From positions 5,156 to 69,155 of the forward strand of contig CAZZHH010000015.1 in assembly GCA_964653595.1 (NCBI GenBank): a stretch of DNA of 64,000 nt, in the 5' to 3' direction. The notes beneath the pieces are model-generated. The model worked only from the letters and a program-made list of their open reading frames with translations. It was not told the origin of the DNA and made no database searches. The first letter of the stretch is position 1. Every line of letters begins with the position of its first letter. The position numbers and the translations under genes were made by a program. The DNA comes from JBAXTE01 sp964653595 (GTDB lineage: Bacteria; Bacteroidota; Bacteroidia; Bacteroidales; WCHB1-69). Of the stretch, positions 26,982 through 35,906 are shown in pieces.

Positions 26982-27086
26982 GTGCGAAGATACAATCTTC
27001 GCACAACTGAGCTGGATTTAGGGAAGATGAGAGTGCGAAGACACAATCTTCGCACAACTAAGGACGAGCCAATCTTCGCACAACTG
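26982..27086. repeat. REP-like hairpin repeats
   Basis: GTGCGAAGAT-ACA-ATCTTCGCAC (26982-27004) is a perfect 10-bp hairpin; a second copy lies at 27033-27055 (GTGCGAAGA with TCTTCGCAC), and a third half-copy at 27071-27086. Each is followed by ACAACT. The small palindromic form resembles REP/BIME elements. Confidence 0.85.
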
Positions 27087-27140
27087 TTTGTACAATTGAG
27101 AAATTTATCCAACTAAATCAATTTCAATTCACTTTTTTTC

Positions 27141-27148
27141 TAACTTTG
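27141..27148 (+). promoter_or_regulatory. -7 box of the secreted carboxypeptidase
   Basis: TAACTTTG is an exact TAnnTTTG match, 48 bp before the ATG at 27197; its last three bases form an in-frame TTG that could be mistaken for a start. Confidence 0.55.
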
Positions 27149-27196
27149 GGGCTTGAGGGAATTAATATTTTAGGAAATAATATAAAAGTAAAACCA

Positions 27197-29557
27197 ATGA
27201 ACAACATCAAAAAGGCATCATTACTTCTAGCAGTTGTACTTCTGTTTTTAACCGGTTATGCGCAACAGGAGCGCTATGTGAAAATCAAAATCGATCTTTC
27301 TAAAAAAACAATCCAAGAACTTATGTCACTGGGTATTGCCGATGAAGGGGAATTCAAAAAAGGATGTTGTTACACCACTGAAATGGAAGCATCTTCGTTG
27401 CAAAAGCTACAGGAAAAAGGGTTTTTATACGAGATATTAATTGAGGATATGACCAAATTTTATCAGGAACGTAATAAAAAATCCAATGAGAAAGTCCCTA
27501 CTTATTGTCCTTCCTCTATCCCAAATTATGGTATGCCTTCTCATTTCAGACATGGCTCCATGGGCGGATATCTCACCCACGACCAAGCACTGGCGGAACT
27601 CGACAGTATGCGTCATTACTATCCCAACCTGATTTCAATGAAAGCACCCATCGACACCTTCCACTCCGTGGAGGGCCGACCACTCTATTTTGTTCGCCTT
27701 TCCGACAATGCGTCTACTGATGAGAACGAACCGGAAGTCCTTTACCTTGGTCTCACCCATGCCCGTGAGCCAATGGGAATGCAACAACTAATCTGGTTTA
27801 TGTGGTATCTGTTGGAAAATTACGACAACAACCCCGAAATCGCCTATCTGCTCAATAACAGCGAGCTTTATTTCGTTCCCATTGTAAACCCCGATGGATA
27901 TGTTTATAATCAAACTTCCAGCCCTGAGGGTGGCGGAATGTGGCGCAAAAACCGCCGTCAAAATGGAGGTTCCATGGGTGTGGATTTAAATCGAAATTAT
28001 GGTTTTGAATGGGGTTACGATGATGTTGGTTCTTCCATCGATCCAACTGCCGAAACCTATCGTGGTCTCGCCGGTTTTTCAGAACCCGAAACACAAGCCG
28101 TCAAATGGTTCTGTGAACATCGAAACTTTTCGCTCTCTATCGATTATCACACCTACAGTAATATTCTACTTTACCCATGGGGATATATCGATCAAGTAAC
28201 CCCCGATCAAGCGGTTTTTGAAGCCTATGCCCAACTGCTTACCAGCGACAACCACTTTGCCTACGGCACACCTGGTCAGTTGCTTTATACCACCAACGGA
28301 GGTTCATTCGACTGGTTTTATGGCGAACAAAGCACCAAAGGAAAAATCTTGGCGCTTTCTCCCGAGGCTGGAAATGCCACCGACGGTTTTTGGCCAGCAG
28401 AAGATAGGATTAACGAGCTTTGTAACACCTTTGCCACCATGAACCTGATGATGGCCCGATTGACCAACAAATATGCTTCCCTCGAAATATTGTCGTCCAA
28501 TGTGACTGAAACCGCCACTGCAAAAATCAAGTTCTCCACCAAAATCTTGGGACTCGACACCGCCGGCACTTTCACCGCTTCCATTGTAGACATCGACAAT
28601 GTATGTAGCAACATTGGAACTCCGAAAAACTTTGTCAGTCCCAACCTGTTGCAACAATTCACTGATTCCATCGAGTATACCTTGAACACTATGAATGTAG
28701 GTACAACTTATCGCTTATTACTGAAAATAGAAAATGGTCCATTTGCCCGTGTCGACACATTATCGTTTATTTATGGTGCTGGCTCAGTTACCTACCACGA
28801 TGCTTGTAATACAACCGATGGATGGGTTAGCGCAGGAGGTACTTGGTCAACAACTACGACCACTTTTGTTTCAGCTCCTAGTTCCATTTCGGATGGCATT
28901 GGAACCTATTCAAATAACAGTAACAAGTCCATAACCACTGTTGCTGCAGTAGACTTAACTCAAGCGACTATGGCACATCTGTCTTATTTTGCGAAATGGG
29001 GCATTGAACAAGGTTATGATTATGTACAGATACTTGTAAGTGAGAATAATGGAACAAGTTGGTTGCCACTTTGTGGAAGATATACCACCGAAGGAGGAGC
29101 AGATCAGATGGGTGTTGAGGGGCAACCGGTGTATCAAGGATCCCAGTCCACCTGGGTCTCTGAGCAAATTGACCTCAGTGATTATATAGGCAAACAGGTG
29201 AAATTCAGATTTACTTTGGTCACTGACGGGGGTGTAACCGATGATGGGTTTTATTTTGATGATTTCAAAGTTTCTTCTTACAATCTAGCTTCACAGTCGA
29301 TAGATGATCATAAATTTGAATCGACATTCATCCTTTATCCAAACCCAACTTGTGGTGAAATAACGATAATAAACAAGAAAAATGAATCTATTGTTAGCAT
29401 AGAGCTATTCGATATGGTTGGCAATAAAGTGTATGAAAAGAATGAAAGTACATCCAATGTGAAAATAAGTCTTCCTAAGTTGCCTAAGGGGTATTATTAT
29501 ATGAAAATTGAAACATCTGGTTTACAATATTCATATTCAAAACTTGTGATTTATTAG
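27197..29557 (+). CDS. Secreted M14 zinc carboxypeptidase with T9SS sorting domain
   Basis: A 786-residue exported peptidase. Signal peptide about 1-23 (ends TGYAQ). The M14 catalytic domain is about 110-420: HxxE zinc ligands in LTHAREPMG (His188, Glu191), VNPDGYVYNQ, DLNRNYGFEWG, the third zinc ligand in DYHTYS, and the catalytic Glu in LSPEAGN. A beta-sandwich region and a jelly-roll-like domain (about 540-690) follow, then the T9SS sorting domain (FILYPNPTCGE, ELFDMVGNKVYE, KGYYYMKIE). It would trim C-terminal residues of extracellular proteins. The catalytic part is clearly GC-richer than the two ends, a possible sign of domain acquisition. Confidence 0.93.
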   Translation: MNNIKKASLLLAVVLLFLTGYAQQERYVKIKIDLSKKTIQELMSLGIADEGEFKKGCCYTTEMEASSLQKLQEKGFLYEILIEDMTKFYQERNKKSNEKVPTYCPSSIPNYGMPSHFRHGSMGGYLTHDQALAELDSMRHYYPNLISMKAPIDTFHSVEGRPLYFVRLSDNASTDENEPEVLYLGLTHAREPMGMQQLIWFMWYLLENYDNNPEIAYLLNNSELYFVPIVNPDGYVYNQTSSPEGGGMWRKNRRQNGGSMGVDLNRNYGFEWGYDDVGSSIDPTAETYRGLAGFSEPETQAVKWFCEHRNFSLSIDYHTYSNILLYPWGYIDQVTPDQAVFEAYAQLLTSDNHFAYGTPGQLLYTTNGGSFDWFYGEQSTKGKILALSPEAGNATDGFWPAEDRINELCNTFATMNLMMARLTNKYASLEILSSNVTETATAKIKFSTKILGLDTAGTFTASIVDIDNVCSNIGTPKNFVSPNLLQQFTDSIEYTLNTMNVGTTYRLLLKIENGPFARVDTLSFIYGAGSVTYHDACNTTDGWVSAGGTWSTTTTTFVSAPSSISDGIGTYSNNSNKSITTVAAVDLTQATMAHLSYFAKWGIEQGYDYVQILVSENNGTSWLPLCGRYTTEGGADQMGVEGQPVYQGSQSTWVSEQIDLSDYIGKQVKFRFTLVTDGGVTDDGFYFDDFKVSSYNLASQSIDDHKFESTFILYPNPTCGEITIINKKNESIVSIELFDMVGNKVYEKNESTSNVKISLPKLPKGYYYMKIETSGLQYSYSKLVIY

Positions 29558-29600
29558 TTTTTTTCGGAAAGGGTAAGTATTAGAGAATCAATCTGTATAA

Positions 29601-29640
29601 AAAAAAAAGGCGTTTATGAGTTAAACGCCTTTTTTTTTAA
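29601..29640. terminator. Bidirectional terminator after the carboxypeptidase
   Basis: AAAAAGGCGTTTA pairs with TAAACGCCTTTTT around a 5-base loop, with A- and T-runs on both sides; it can also serve the convergent small lipoprotein gene. Confidence 0.9.
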
Positions 29641-29650
29641 GAGTAGAATG

Positions 29651-29833
29651 TTAATTTTTTACCTCTTCTACTTTTTTAGTTGTGTCAGCTGCAACGGCTT
29701 GAGTTGTGTCAGTTACAGGAGTTTCTACTTTTGTAGAATCTGTTGTTTCAACTTTAGCTTCTTCTTTTTTTCCACCACAAGATGCTAAGGTAATTAAACC
29801 AGCAACTGTAAAAACGAATAATACTTTTTTCAT
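29651..29833 (-). CDS. Small lipoprotein rich in Lys/Glu/Thr
   Basis: A 60-residue lipoprotein: lipobox LASC (Cys19), then a low-complexity charged tail of Thr, Lys, Glu and Val with DTTKK near the end, similar in style to the lipoprotein at 22463-22663. No domain is present. Such short lipoproteins are common in Bacteroidetes and of unknown function. Confidence 0.75.
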   Translation of the reverse strand: MKKVLFVFTVAGLITLASCGGKKEEAKVETTDSTKVETPVTDTTQAVAADTTKKVEEVKN

Positions 29834-29959
29834 TTTTGTTTTTTTAATTGTTAAACATTATTTTTTCCTCGGGTACAAAAATAGGGTATAGCTTTGGTAG
29901 TTTCCCAATTTTAAAAAAATATTTCTCACAATCCTTTGTTAAAAACTATTTGTTAAAAT

Positions 29960-30004
29960 AAAACACCGTAGACACTCCTATAATTAGGTTGTCTACAGTG
30001 TTTT
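29960..30004 (-). terminator. Probable terminator of ilvE
   Basis: 29960-29974 pairs with 29990-30004 (AAAACAC and GTAGACA with TGTCTAC and GTGTTTT, one C-A mismatch). Read on the minus strand the stem is followed by a T-rich tract. Confidence 0.55.
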
Positions 30005-30010
30005 AAGGTT

Positions 30011-30099
30011 AAAAACCATTCTATCCAGAATCAATAAAAAACCACTTTAAATAAGCGAAAGCGATAGATCTGGAATTCCTAGTGTCTCAAATGGTTTTT
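30011..30099. other. Structured 3' region downstream of ilvE
   Basis: AAAAACCATT (30011-30020) pairs with AATGGTTTTT (30090-30099), TCCAGA (30024-30029) with TCTGGA (30069-30074), and a GCGAAAGC mini-hairpin lies at 30055-30062. The nested order suggests one ~90-nt RNA fold in the ilvE 3' UTR. Confidence 0.45.
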
Positions 30100-30117
30100 G
30101 ATATTAACCAATTTAGA

Positions 30118-31134
30118 TTATTCTACAATGGTGCACCAGTTAAATTTATCAACCTCTTCCCCATATTGGATACCTTGTAATCTTTTAAAAAGTTTGGTAC
30201 TCCAAGGACCAGCTTCGCCGTTTCCATAGGTGTAAACTTTTTTAGTTTCTCTATCTTGAATTTCACCGATAGGAGAAATAACTGCAGCAGTACCACAAGC
30301 ACCACACTCTTCGAAGCTTCCAATTTCGTCCACATGAATATGTCTGCGTTCTACTTTTAAGCCCATATCTTGAGCTAAATCGCGAAGGCACATATTGGTG
30401 ATTGAAGGTAAAATGGAGCTAGAGTCGGGAGTGATATAGGTGTCGTTTTTGATGCCGAAGAAGTTAGCTGGGCCAGCTTCATCGATATATTCTTTGTTTT
30501 TTGCTTCTAGGAAGATGGTTGCTGCATAGCCTTCTTTGTGAGCCCGTTCGCCGGCTCTGAGGCTAGCTGCATAGTTGCCACCCACTTTAAAACATCCGGT
30601 ACCAAGAGGAGCTGCTCTGTCAAAATCGCGAGCAATTTGCATTTTAACAGGTTTGAACCCAGTCTTAAAATATGGACCAACAGGAGTTACAAATACGAGT
30701 AAAAGGTACTCATCAGCAGGACTTACGCCAACTTTAGCACCAGATCCCAATAACACTGGACGGATGTATAAAGAGCCACCAGTTCCATAAGGAGGGATAA
30801 AACGTTCGTTAAGTTTTATTGCTTTAGTGATTGCATCTTTAAATACTTGTTCGGTAGGTTCCGCCATGAGTATACCTTGAGCAGATCGAACCATTCTTTT
30901 CCAGTTTTCTTCCCAACGAAAGATACGTACTTTGTTGTCGACACCTCTAAAGGCTTTTAACCCTTCGAAAGCTTCTTGTCCGTAATGCAAACAGGTTGCG
31001 GCCATGTGAATTTCCACATATTCGGAGGATGAAACTTCAATTTCTCCCCATTTCCCATTTCTGTAATAACATCTTGCATTGTAATCCGTTTTCATATAAG
31101 AAAACGAAAGGTTTTTCCAATCAATGTTGTTCAT
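30118..31134 (-). CDS. ilvE: Branched-chain amino acid aminotransferase
   Basis: A 338-residue PLP enzyme for the last step of leucine, isoleucine and valine synthesis (or first step of their breakdown). The motif CFKVGGNYAASLRAG contains the PLP-binding Lys; YIDEAGPANFFG and GTAAVISPIGEI match the cofactor-phosphate loops of the larger, eukaryote-like BCAT subgroup. The length is normal. Single gene on the minus strand; a structured 3' region and terminator follow it. No other ilv or leu gene is in the window. Confidence 0.95.
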   Translation of the reverse strand: MNNIDWKNLSFSYMKTDYNARCYYRNGKWGEIEVSSSEYVEIHMAATCLHYGQEAFEGLKAFRGVDNKVRIFRWEENWKRMVRSAQGILMAEPTEQVFKDAITKAIKLNERFIPPYGTGGSLYIRPVLLGSGAKVGVSPADEYLLLVFVTPVGPYFKTGFKPVKMQIARDFDRAAPLGTGCFKVGGNYAASLRAGERAHKEGYAATIFLEAKNKEYIDEAGPANFFGIKNDTYITPDSSSILPSITNMCLRDLAQDMGLKVERRHIHVDEIGSFEECGACGTAAVISPIGEIQDRETKKVYTYGNGEAGPWSTKLFKRLQGIQYGEEVDKFNWCTIVE

Positions 31135-31401
31135 CTTTTTGTATTTTTTATGTTCTATTTTTTTGCTAATATAGGAATATTATTTGTATCAAAATTTTAT
31201 TTTACAAGAATTTAACGGAAAACATGAATTTTGAAAATGAACGATTGTATAAATCATAACTTTATGATTTTATTAGATATTTGATGCATTTTTCTGAATT
31301 TATGAGTTGTTATTGACTTATCCCATTGTTGAAAATTTCTACTTAAAAAAGCCAATTGGAGTAGTTTTTAACATAATGGATAGAAGCATGGATAAATTTT
31401 G

Positions 31402-31409
31402 TATCTTTG
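31402..31409 (+). promoter_or_regulatory. -7 box of the lipoprotein/SprT/manC group
   Basis: TATCTTTG is an exact TAnnTTTG match, 13 bp before the ATG at 31423. The 31135-31401 stretch holds nothing else I recognise. Confidence 0.55.
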
Positions 31410-31422
31410 AAAAAAAAAATAA

Positions 31423-31599
31423 ATGAAACGTAAAGCCTTTTTTCTAACCATAATTGGGTTTCTGTTGTTTACAATGCTTGTTGTTTCTTGTAATACCCAT
31501 AAAAGAGGGAAACGTCGTTCTTCCAGGGGATGTGATTGCCCTAAATTTAGTCAATTAAAATTGGAGATAAAAGATCATGCAACGACTAGTTTTGGATAA
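31423..31599 (+). CDS. Small basic lipoprotein
   Basis: A 58-residue frame: signal peptide (FFLTIIGFLLFTMLVVSC) with lipobox VVSC and Cys23 as the lipidated residue, followed by a basic stretch (HKRGKRRSSRG) and CDCPKF. Its end overlaps the next gene by 23 bp, arguing for a co-transcribed, real gene. It lies just after a strong -7 box. Function unknown; possibly an envelope anchor with a metal- or nucleic-acid-binding basic tail. Confidence 0.65.
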   Translation: MKRKAFFLTIIGFLLFTMLVVSCNTHKRGKRRSSRGCDCPKFSQLKLEIKDHATTSFG

Positions 31600-32206
31600 A
31601 CATGTTCTTTTACCTTATACTACTTTGCCAGGAGCTGAGTTGATTTGTAAAATGGTCGAAAAATATGGCATCTCGTTGATAATTAAAAAAGATCGATCAT
31701 CCAAGTTGGGAGACTATTCACATCCTATACCTATTCGTCCTTACCATCAAATCACAATAAATGGGACCTTGAACAAATATGCTTTTATCATTACTTTTTT
31801 ACATGAATTGGCTCATTTGATAATTTGGGTAAGGCATAAAAGAGGTGTATCGCCCCATGGGAAGGAATGGAAAGAAGAATTTTCGAGAATAATAATAGAC
31901 GTGATGACATTAGGTATTTTCCCTGCTGATGTATCTGAAGCACTTCAGAATCATGCCAGAAACGTAAAATCATCCTCCATGAGTGATTTGAATTTAATGA
32001 GGATTTTAAAGCAGTACGATGCTGTTTCCGATGAGAAGTTAACCGTAAGTGATATTGTAGCTGGGGATATTTTTGAGTATAAGAAAAAAGTCTTTATACG
32101 AGGGGAGAAAGTGAGAACAAGAATTCAATGCAAGTGTTTAACGGATAAAAAGACGTATGTTTTTCATCAACTTGCTCCCATTGAGGTTTGTAATGTAGAA
32201 AATTAA
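31577..32206 (+). CDS. SprT-like metallopeptidase-domain protein
   Basis: A 209-residue cytoplasmic protein of the SprT-like type. The zinc motif is HELAH (in TFLHELAHLIIW), with a third His in GVSPHGKEW. Residues about 150-209 form a small beta/zinc-ribbon-like tail (IRGEKVRTRIQCKC). SprT relatives include DNA-protein crosslink proteases (SPRTN), though many bacterial members are untested. It overlaps the preceding lipoprotein gene and precedes mannose-1-phosphate guanylyltransferase by 20 bp, an order seen in other Bacteroidetes. Confidence 0.85.
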   Translation: MQRLVLDKHVLLPYTTLPGAELICKMVEKYGISLIIKKDRSSKLGDYSHPIPIRPYHQITINGTLNKYAFIITFLHELAHLIIWVRHKRGVSPHGKEWKEEFSRIIIDVMTLGIFPADVSEALQNHARNVKSSSMSDLNLMRILKQYDAVSDEKLTVSDIVAGDIFEYKKKVFIRGEKVRTRIQCKCLTDKKTYVFHQLAPIEVCNVEN

Positions 32207-32226
32207 TAAAATAAAAATATAAAAAC

Positions 32227-33318
32227 ATGGATCAAAATTATTTTTGTGTAATTATGGCCGGAGGTGTAGGATCACGTTTCTGGCCAATGAGTCGCTTAGC
32301 GAAACCCAAACAATTTATCGATATTTTAGGAACAGGGGAGACGCTAATTCAACAAACATTTGATAGATTTTCAAAAATTTGTCCAAAAGAAAATATTTAT
32401 ATTGTGACAAATGAAATTTATCGCGACCTTGTAAATGAACAGATACCTGGTCTGGAAAGAGATCAAGTGATATGTGAGCCATCTCGCAGAAATACAGCAC
32501 CCTGTATTTTGTATGCCAATTATAAAATATTAGCTCGCAATCCGAATGCTACTATTGTGGTAGCTCCATCCGATCATATTGTATTAAAAGAACAAGAATT
32601 TGTAAGGGTTATCAATTTAACATTGGAAGCATCTAAAACTACGGATGCGCTATTTACTTTAGGGATTATTCCAAGTAGACCCGAGACAGGCTATGGCTAC
32701 ATTCAATTTGATGAATCGGAGACTCATTCTATCAGTTCCGAAATATCTAAGGTGAGGACTTTTACCGAAAAGCCAAATTTTGAAATGGCTAAACAATTGG
32801 TGGATAGTGGTGAATTTTTGTGGAATTCAGGGATTTTCATTTGGAAGTTGTCTGCAATTATGAATGAGTTTGAGAAAAACTTATCTTCTATGAATCAACT
32901 TTTTCAAGAAGGCATTGGTAAATACAATACCCCTCTAGAAGAGGAGGCAATTAAAAATATTTATCAACAGTGTAAAAGCATTTCGATAGATTATGGGATA
33001 ATGGAAAAGGCCGAAAATGTATATGTTTTTTCTGCAGATATTGGATGGTCTGATTTAGGAACTTGGGGATCGTTGTATGATATTCGATCGAAAGATAAAG
33101 ACGGTAATAGCGTAGTGGGAAGAAATGTGATGATGTATGGTTCGAAAAATTGTATTGTAAACATGCCTAAGGAAAAACTAGTCGTAATTGAAGGATTAGA
33201 AGACTTTATTGTGGTGGAAAACGATAATTGTCTTTTAATTTGTAAAAAGCAGGACGAACAAGAGATCCGTCAATTTGTTACAGATGTAGAAGCCGAAAAA
33301 GGAGATCGTTACGTGTAG
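32227..33318 (+). CDS. manC: Mannose-1-phosphate guanylyltransferase
   Basis: A 363-residue nucleotidyltransferase making GDP-mannose from mannose-1-phosphate and GTP. The N-terminal GGVGSRFWPMSRLAKPKQF is the nucleotide-binding signature; FTEKPNFEMAK and FLWNSGIFIWK follow. It is the short form without the phosphomannose-isomerase domain. GDP-mannose feeds surface polysaccharide and glycoprotein O-glycans. It is the last gene of the lipoprotein/SprT/manC group. Confidence 0.93.
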   Translation: MDQNYFCVIMAGGVGSRFWPMSRLAKPKQFIDILGTGETLIQQTFDRFSKICPKENIYIVTNEIYRDLVNEQIPGLERDQVICEPSRRNTAPCILYANYKILARNPNATIVVAPSDHIVLKEQEFVRVINLTLEASKTTDALFTLGIIPSRPETGYGYIQFDESETHSISSEISKVRTFTEKPNFEMAKQLVDSGEFLWNSGIFIWKLSAIMNEFEKNLSSMNQLFQEGIGKYNTPLEEEAIKNIYQQCKSISIDYGIMEKAENVYVFSADIGWSDLGTWGSLYDIRSKDKDGNSVVGRNVMMYGSKNCIVNMPKEKLVVIEGLEDFIVVENDNCLLICKKQDEQEIRQFVTDVEAEKGDRYV

Positions 33319-33327
33319 GTTTAAGGA

Positions 33328-33455
33328 GTTATGAGTTATGAATTATAAGATATGAATTATAAGTTATGAATTATAAGTTATGAATTATGAGTTATAAGTT
33401 ATGAGTTATAAGTTATGAGTTATAAGTTATGAGTTGTGAGTTATGAGTTGTGAGT
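33328..33455. repeat. AT-rich tandem repeat (GTTATGA/GTTATAA units)
   Basis: About 128 bp of alternating TTATGAGTTATGAATTA-type units follows manC. A reverse-complement copy of the same motif lies at 41189-41257. No spacers are present, so it is not a CRISPR array. Confidence 0.9.
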
Positions 33456-33565
33456 GCTACAGTATAATCTGCCTAAAGTCGGAGTGATTTTTCTTATTTA
33501 TCGAGGATTATTAGTGTAGTTACCTGAGTTTTTAACAAGCATTTATTTATAAAAACAAATAAACA

Positions 33566-35707
33566 ATGAAAAAAGTAGGATTTTTAGTATTGCTAATGGT
33601 TTTCTCATTTTTTGGGAAAGTTGTTAGAGCTGATGAAGGAATGTGGATCTTGATGTTTTTAAATAAAAACATAGAAGAGATGCAGAAAAAAGGATTGAAA
33701 CTAACTGCTGAAGATATTTATAGCATTAATCATAGTAGTATGAAAGATGCGATTATTCAGTTTGGTGGTGGTTGTACAGGCGAAATCATTTCGTCAGAAG
33801 GGTTGATCTTAACAAACCATCACTGTGGATATGGCAATATTCAATCGCATAGTACCGTGGAGCATGATTATTTAACTCAAGGTTTTTGGGCTATGAATAG
33901 GAGCGAAGAGTTGCCTTGTCCAGGACTCACTGCTCGTTTTTTTGTCAGGATGGAGGATGTAACTTCTAAAGCATTAAATGGCGTTACCTCTTCAATGACT
34001 GAATCTGCAAGAGCCGACAAAATTCAAGAGAATTTGAAAGCGATAAAAAAGGAGGCTCAAACCGATGCAGATTACGAAATTGTGATTAGACCTTTTTATA
34101 ATGGGAACAATTATTATATGTTCATTAATACGGTATACAAAGATGTTCGATTGGTAGGAGCTCCACCATCTAGTATTGGAAAATTTGGTGCCGACACCGA
34201 TAACTGGATGTGGCCACGCCATACTGCGGACTTTTCGATGTTTAGAGTATATAGCTCTAAGGATGGAAAACCAGTTGAATTTAATAAAGAGAACATAGCT
34301 TATAAACCAAAACATCATTTGCCAGTATCTATAAAAGGGGTAAAAGAAAATGATTACGTGATGATAATGGGTTACCCAGGAACTACCGATCGTTATTTGA
34401 CTTCTTACGGTATTAAGACAGCTCTTCAATATAAAAATCCAACCATTGTTAGTATTCGGGATAAAAAACTAGAGGTGATGCGTGAATTTATGTTTGCAGA
34501 TCCTGCAGTTCGGATTCAATATGCTTCTAAATATGCCTCTACGGCAAACTATTGGAAATATTATATTGGTCAAACTAAACAACTAACCGGCAATAAGGTA
34601 GGAGATAAGAAGAAAGAGTTGGAAGATCAATTTGCTCTTTGGATTAATCAAAACGCGGATAGAAAGGCTGTTTATGGAAATGTTCTGGCCGACATTGATC
34701 AATCATTTTCTACGTTAGCATCGTATGAAGTATGGAAAAATTACTTTAACGAAGCCGTTGCTCGTGGACCTGAACTTTTTTCAATGGCATGGCGATTCAA
34801 TGGACTAAATCAGTTGTTGAAAAACAACAAAGAGACAAAAGAAATGACCACCCGTTTAAAAGGGATGTTGGATGATTTCTTTAAAAACTACAATCAGAAA
34901 TTAGATCAAAAGATGATGGCTTCGGTGCTCGAAATGTACTCGAAAAACGTGAATGATAGTCTGCAACCTGCTGAATTTAAAAAATTGGTGAAGAAAAATA
35001 AGGGTAATTTCTCTAAACTAACAGCGGCCATTTTCGAAAAGACAATTTTTTCGGATAAGGCAAAAATTGAAGCGTTGTTAAATGCTCCTACTCAAAAAGT
35101 GATTGAGTCAGACCCTGCTTTTGCTTTAGCTTTCGCTTTTTACAGTCATTACTTTGATAAAATGGATCAGCTTGAAGCAGTAAATGAAAAACTTGCAAAA
35201 GCGAATCGATTGTTTATGGCTGGACTTAAGGAGATGATGCCACAGAAGAACTTTCCTGCTAACGCAAATTCAACCATTCGTTTAACGTATGGTCAAGTGT
35301 TGCCATATTCTCCTGCAGATGGCATAAGCTATAAGTTTTATACTACGTTGGATGGGGTAATGCAAAAAGAAGATCCAAACAACTGGGAATTTGTTGTTCC
35401 TGCTAAATTAAAAGAGCTATGGAAGAACAAGGATTATGGTCAGTATGCTGAAAATGGGGAACTAAAAACGTGTTTTTTAAGCAATACCGATATTACCGGG
35501 GGTAATTCTGGAAGTCCTGTTATTAACGGGGAAGGACACTTAGTAGGATTGGCTTTTGATGGGAACTGGGAAGCGATGAGTGGAGATATCTCCTTCGAAC
35601 CAAAATTACAACGCACCATCAGTGTGGATATTCGATATGTGTTGTTTATTATCGACAAATATGCCGGTGCATCGCATTTAATCAAAGAGATGACTGTTGT
35701 AAAATAA
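33566..35707 (+). CDS. S46-family dipeptidyl peptidase (DPP7-like)
   Basis: A 713-residue exported serine peptidase that releases dipeptides from peptide N-termini in the periplasm. Signal peptide about 1-22. The catalytic His lies in TNHHCGYG (His86), and the Ser is Ser648 in GGNSGSPV. The specificity residue 18 positions after the Ser is Gly666 (AFDGNWEA); in DPP11 this position is Arg (acidic P1), in DPP7 Gly (hydrophobic P1), so a DPP7-type preference is inferred. Such enzymes support amino-acid-fermenting lifestyles. Single gene followed by a strong terminator. Confidence 0.95.
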   Translation: MKKVGFLVLLMVFSFFGKVVRADEGMWILMFLNKNIEEMQKKGLKLTAEDIYSINHSSMKDAIIQFGGGCTGEIISSEGLILTNHHCGYGNIQSHSTVEHDYLTQGFWAMNRSEELPCPGLTARFFVRMEDVTSKALNGVTSSMTESARADKIQENLKAIKKEAQTDADYEIVIRPFYNGNNYYMFINTVYKDVRLVGAPPSSIGKFGADTDNWMWPRHTADFSMFRVYSSKDGKPVEFNKENIAYKPKHHLPVSIKGVKENDYVMIMGYPGTTDRYLTSYGIKTALQYKNPTIVSIRDKKLEVMREFMFADPAVRIQYASKYASTANYWKYYIGQTKQLTGNKVGDKKKELEDQFALWINQNADRKAVYGNVLADIDQSFSTLASYEVWKNYFNEAVARGPELFSMAWRFNGLNQLLKNNKETKEMTTRLKGMLDDFFKNYNQKLDQKMMASVLEMYSKNVNDSLQPAEFKKLVKKNKGNFSKLTAAIFEKTIFSDKAKIEALLNAPTQKVIESDPAFALAFAFYSHYFDKMDQLEAVNEKLAKANRLFMAGLKEMMPQKNFPANANSTIRLTYGQVLPYSPADGISYKFYTTLDGVMQKEDPNNWEFVVPAKLKELWKNKDYGQYAENGELKTCFLSNTDITGGNSGSPVINGEGHLVGLAFDGNWEAMSGDISFEPKLQRTISVDIRYVLFIIDKYAGASHLIKEMTVVK

Positions 35708-35723
35708 GTTTTCAAATGATACA

Positions 35724-35766
35724 AAATGAGGATTTCTAATAAATAAAGGAATCCTCATTTTTTTTT
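35724..35766 (+). terminator. Terminator of the S46 peptidase
   Basis: AAATGAGGATT (35724-35734) pairs perfectly with AATCCTCATTT (35750-35760), followed by a T-run. Confidence 0.9.
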
Positions 35767-35906
35767 CATTTATGTGGTTAAGATTATATGGAATTTGACG
35801 TAATCTGTTTGTAATCCAGAAAAATATTATATCAAAATTAATATGCCCATCCTCGAAAAAATGCATCCCGAAAATCTTTTAATACTTCATCAAGGATAAA
35901 AATGTG

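Noticed and set aside
26729..27112. 127-codon minus-strand ORF and the N-terminal extension of hemW to 27057
   Set aside because: Both translate REP-like hairpins; the radical SAM family starts at the MAGIYIHIPFC ATG (26871).
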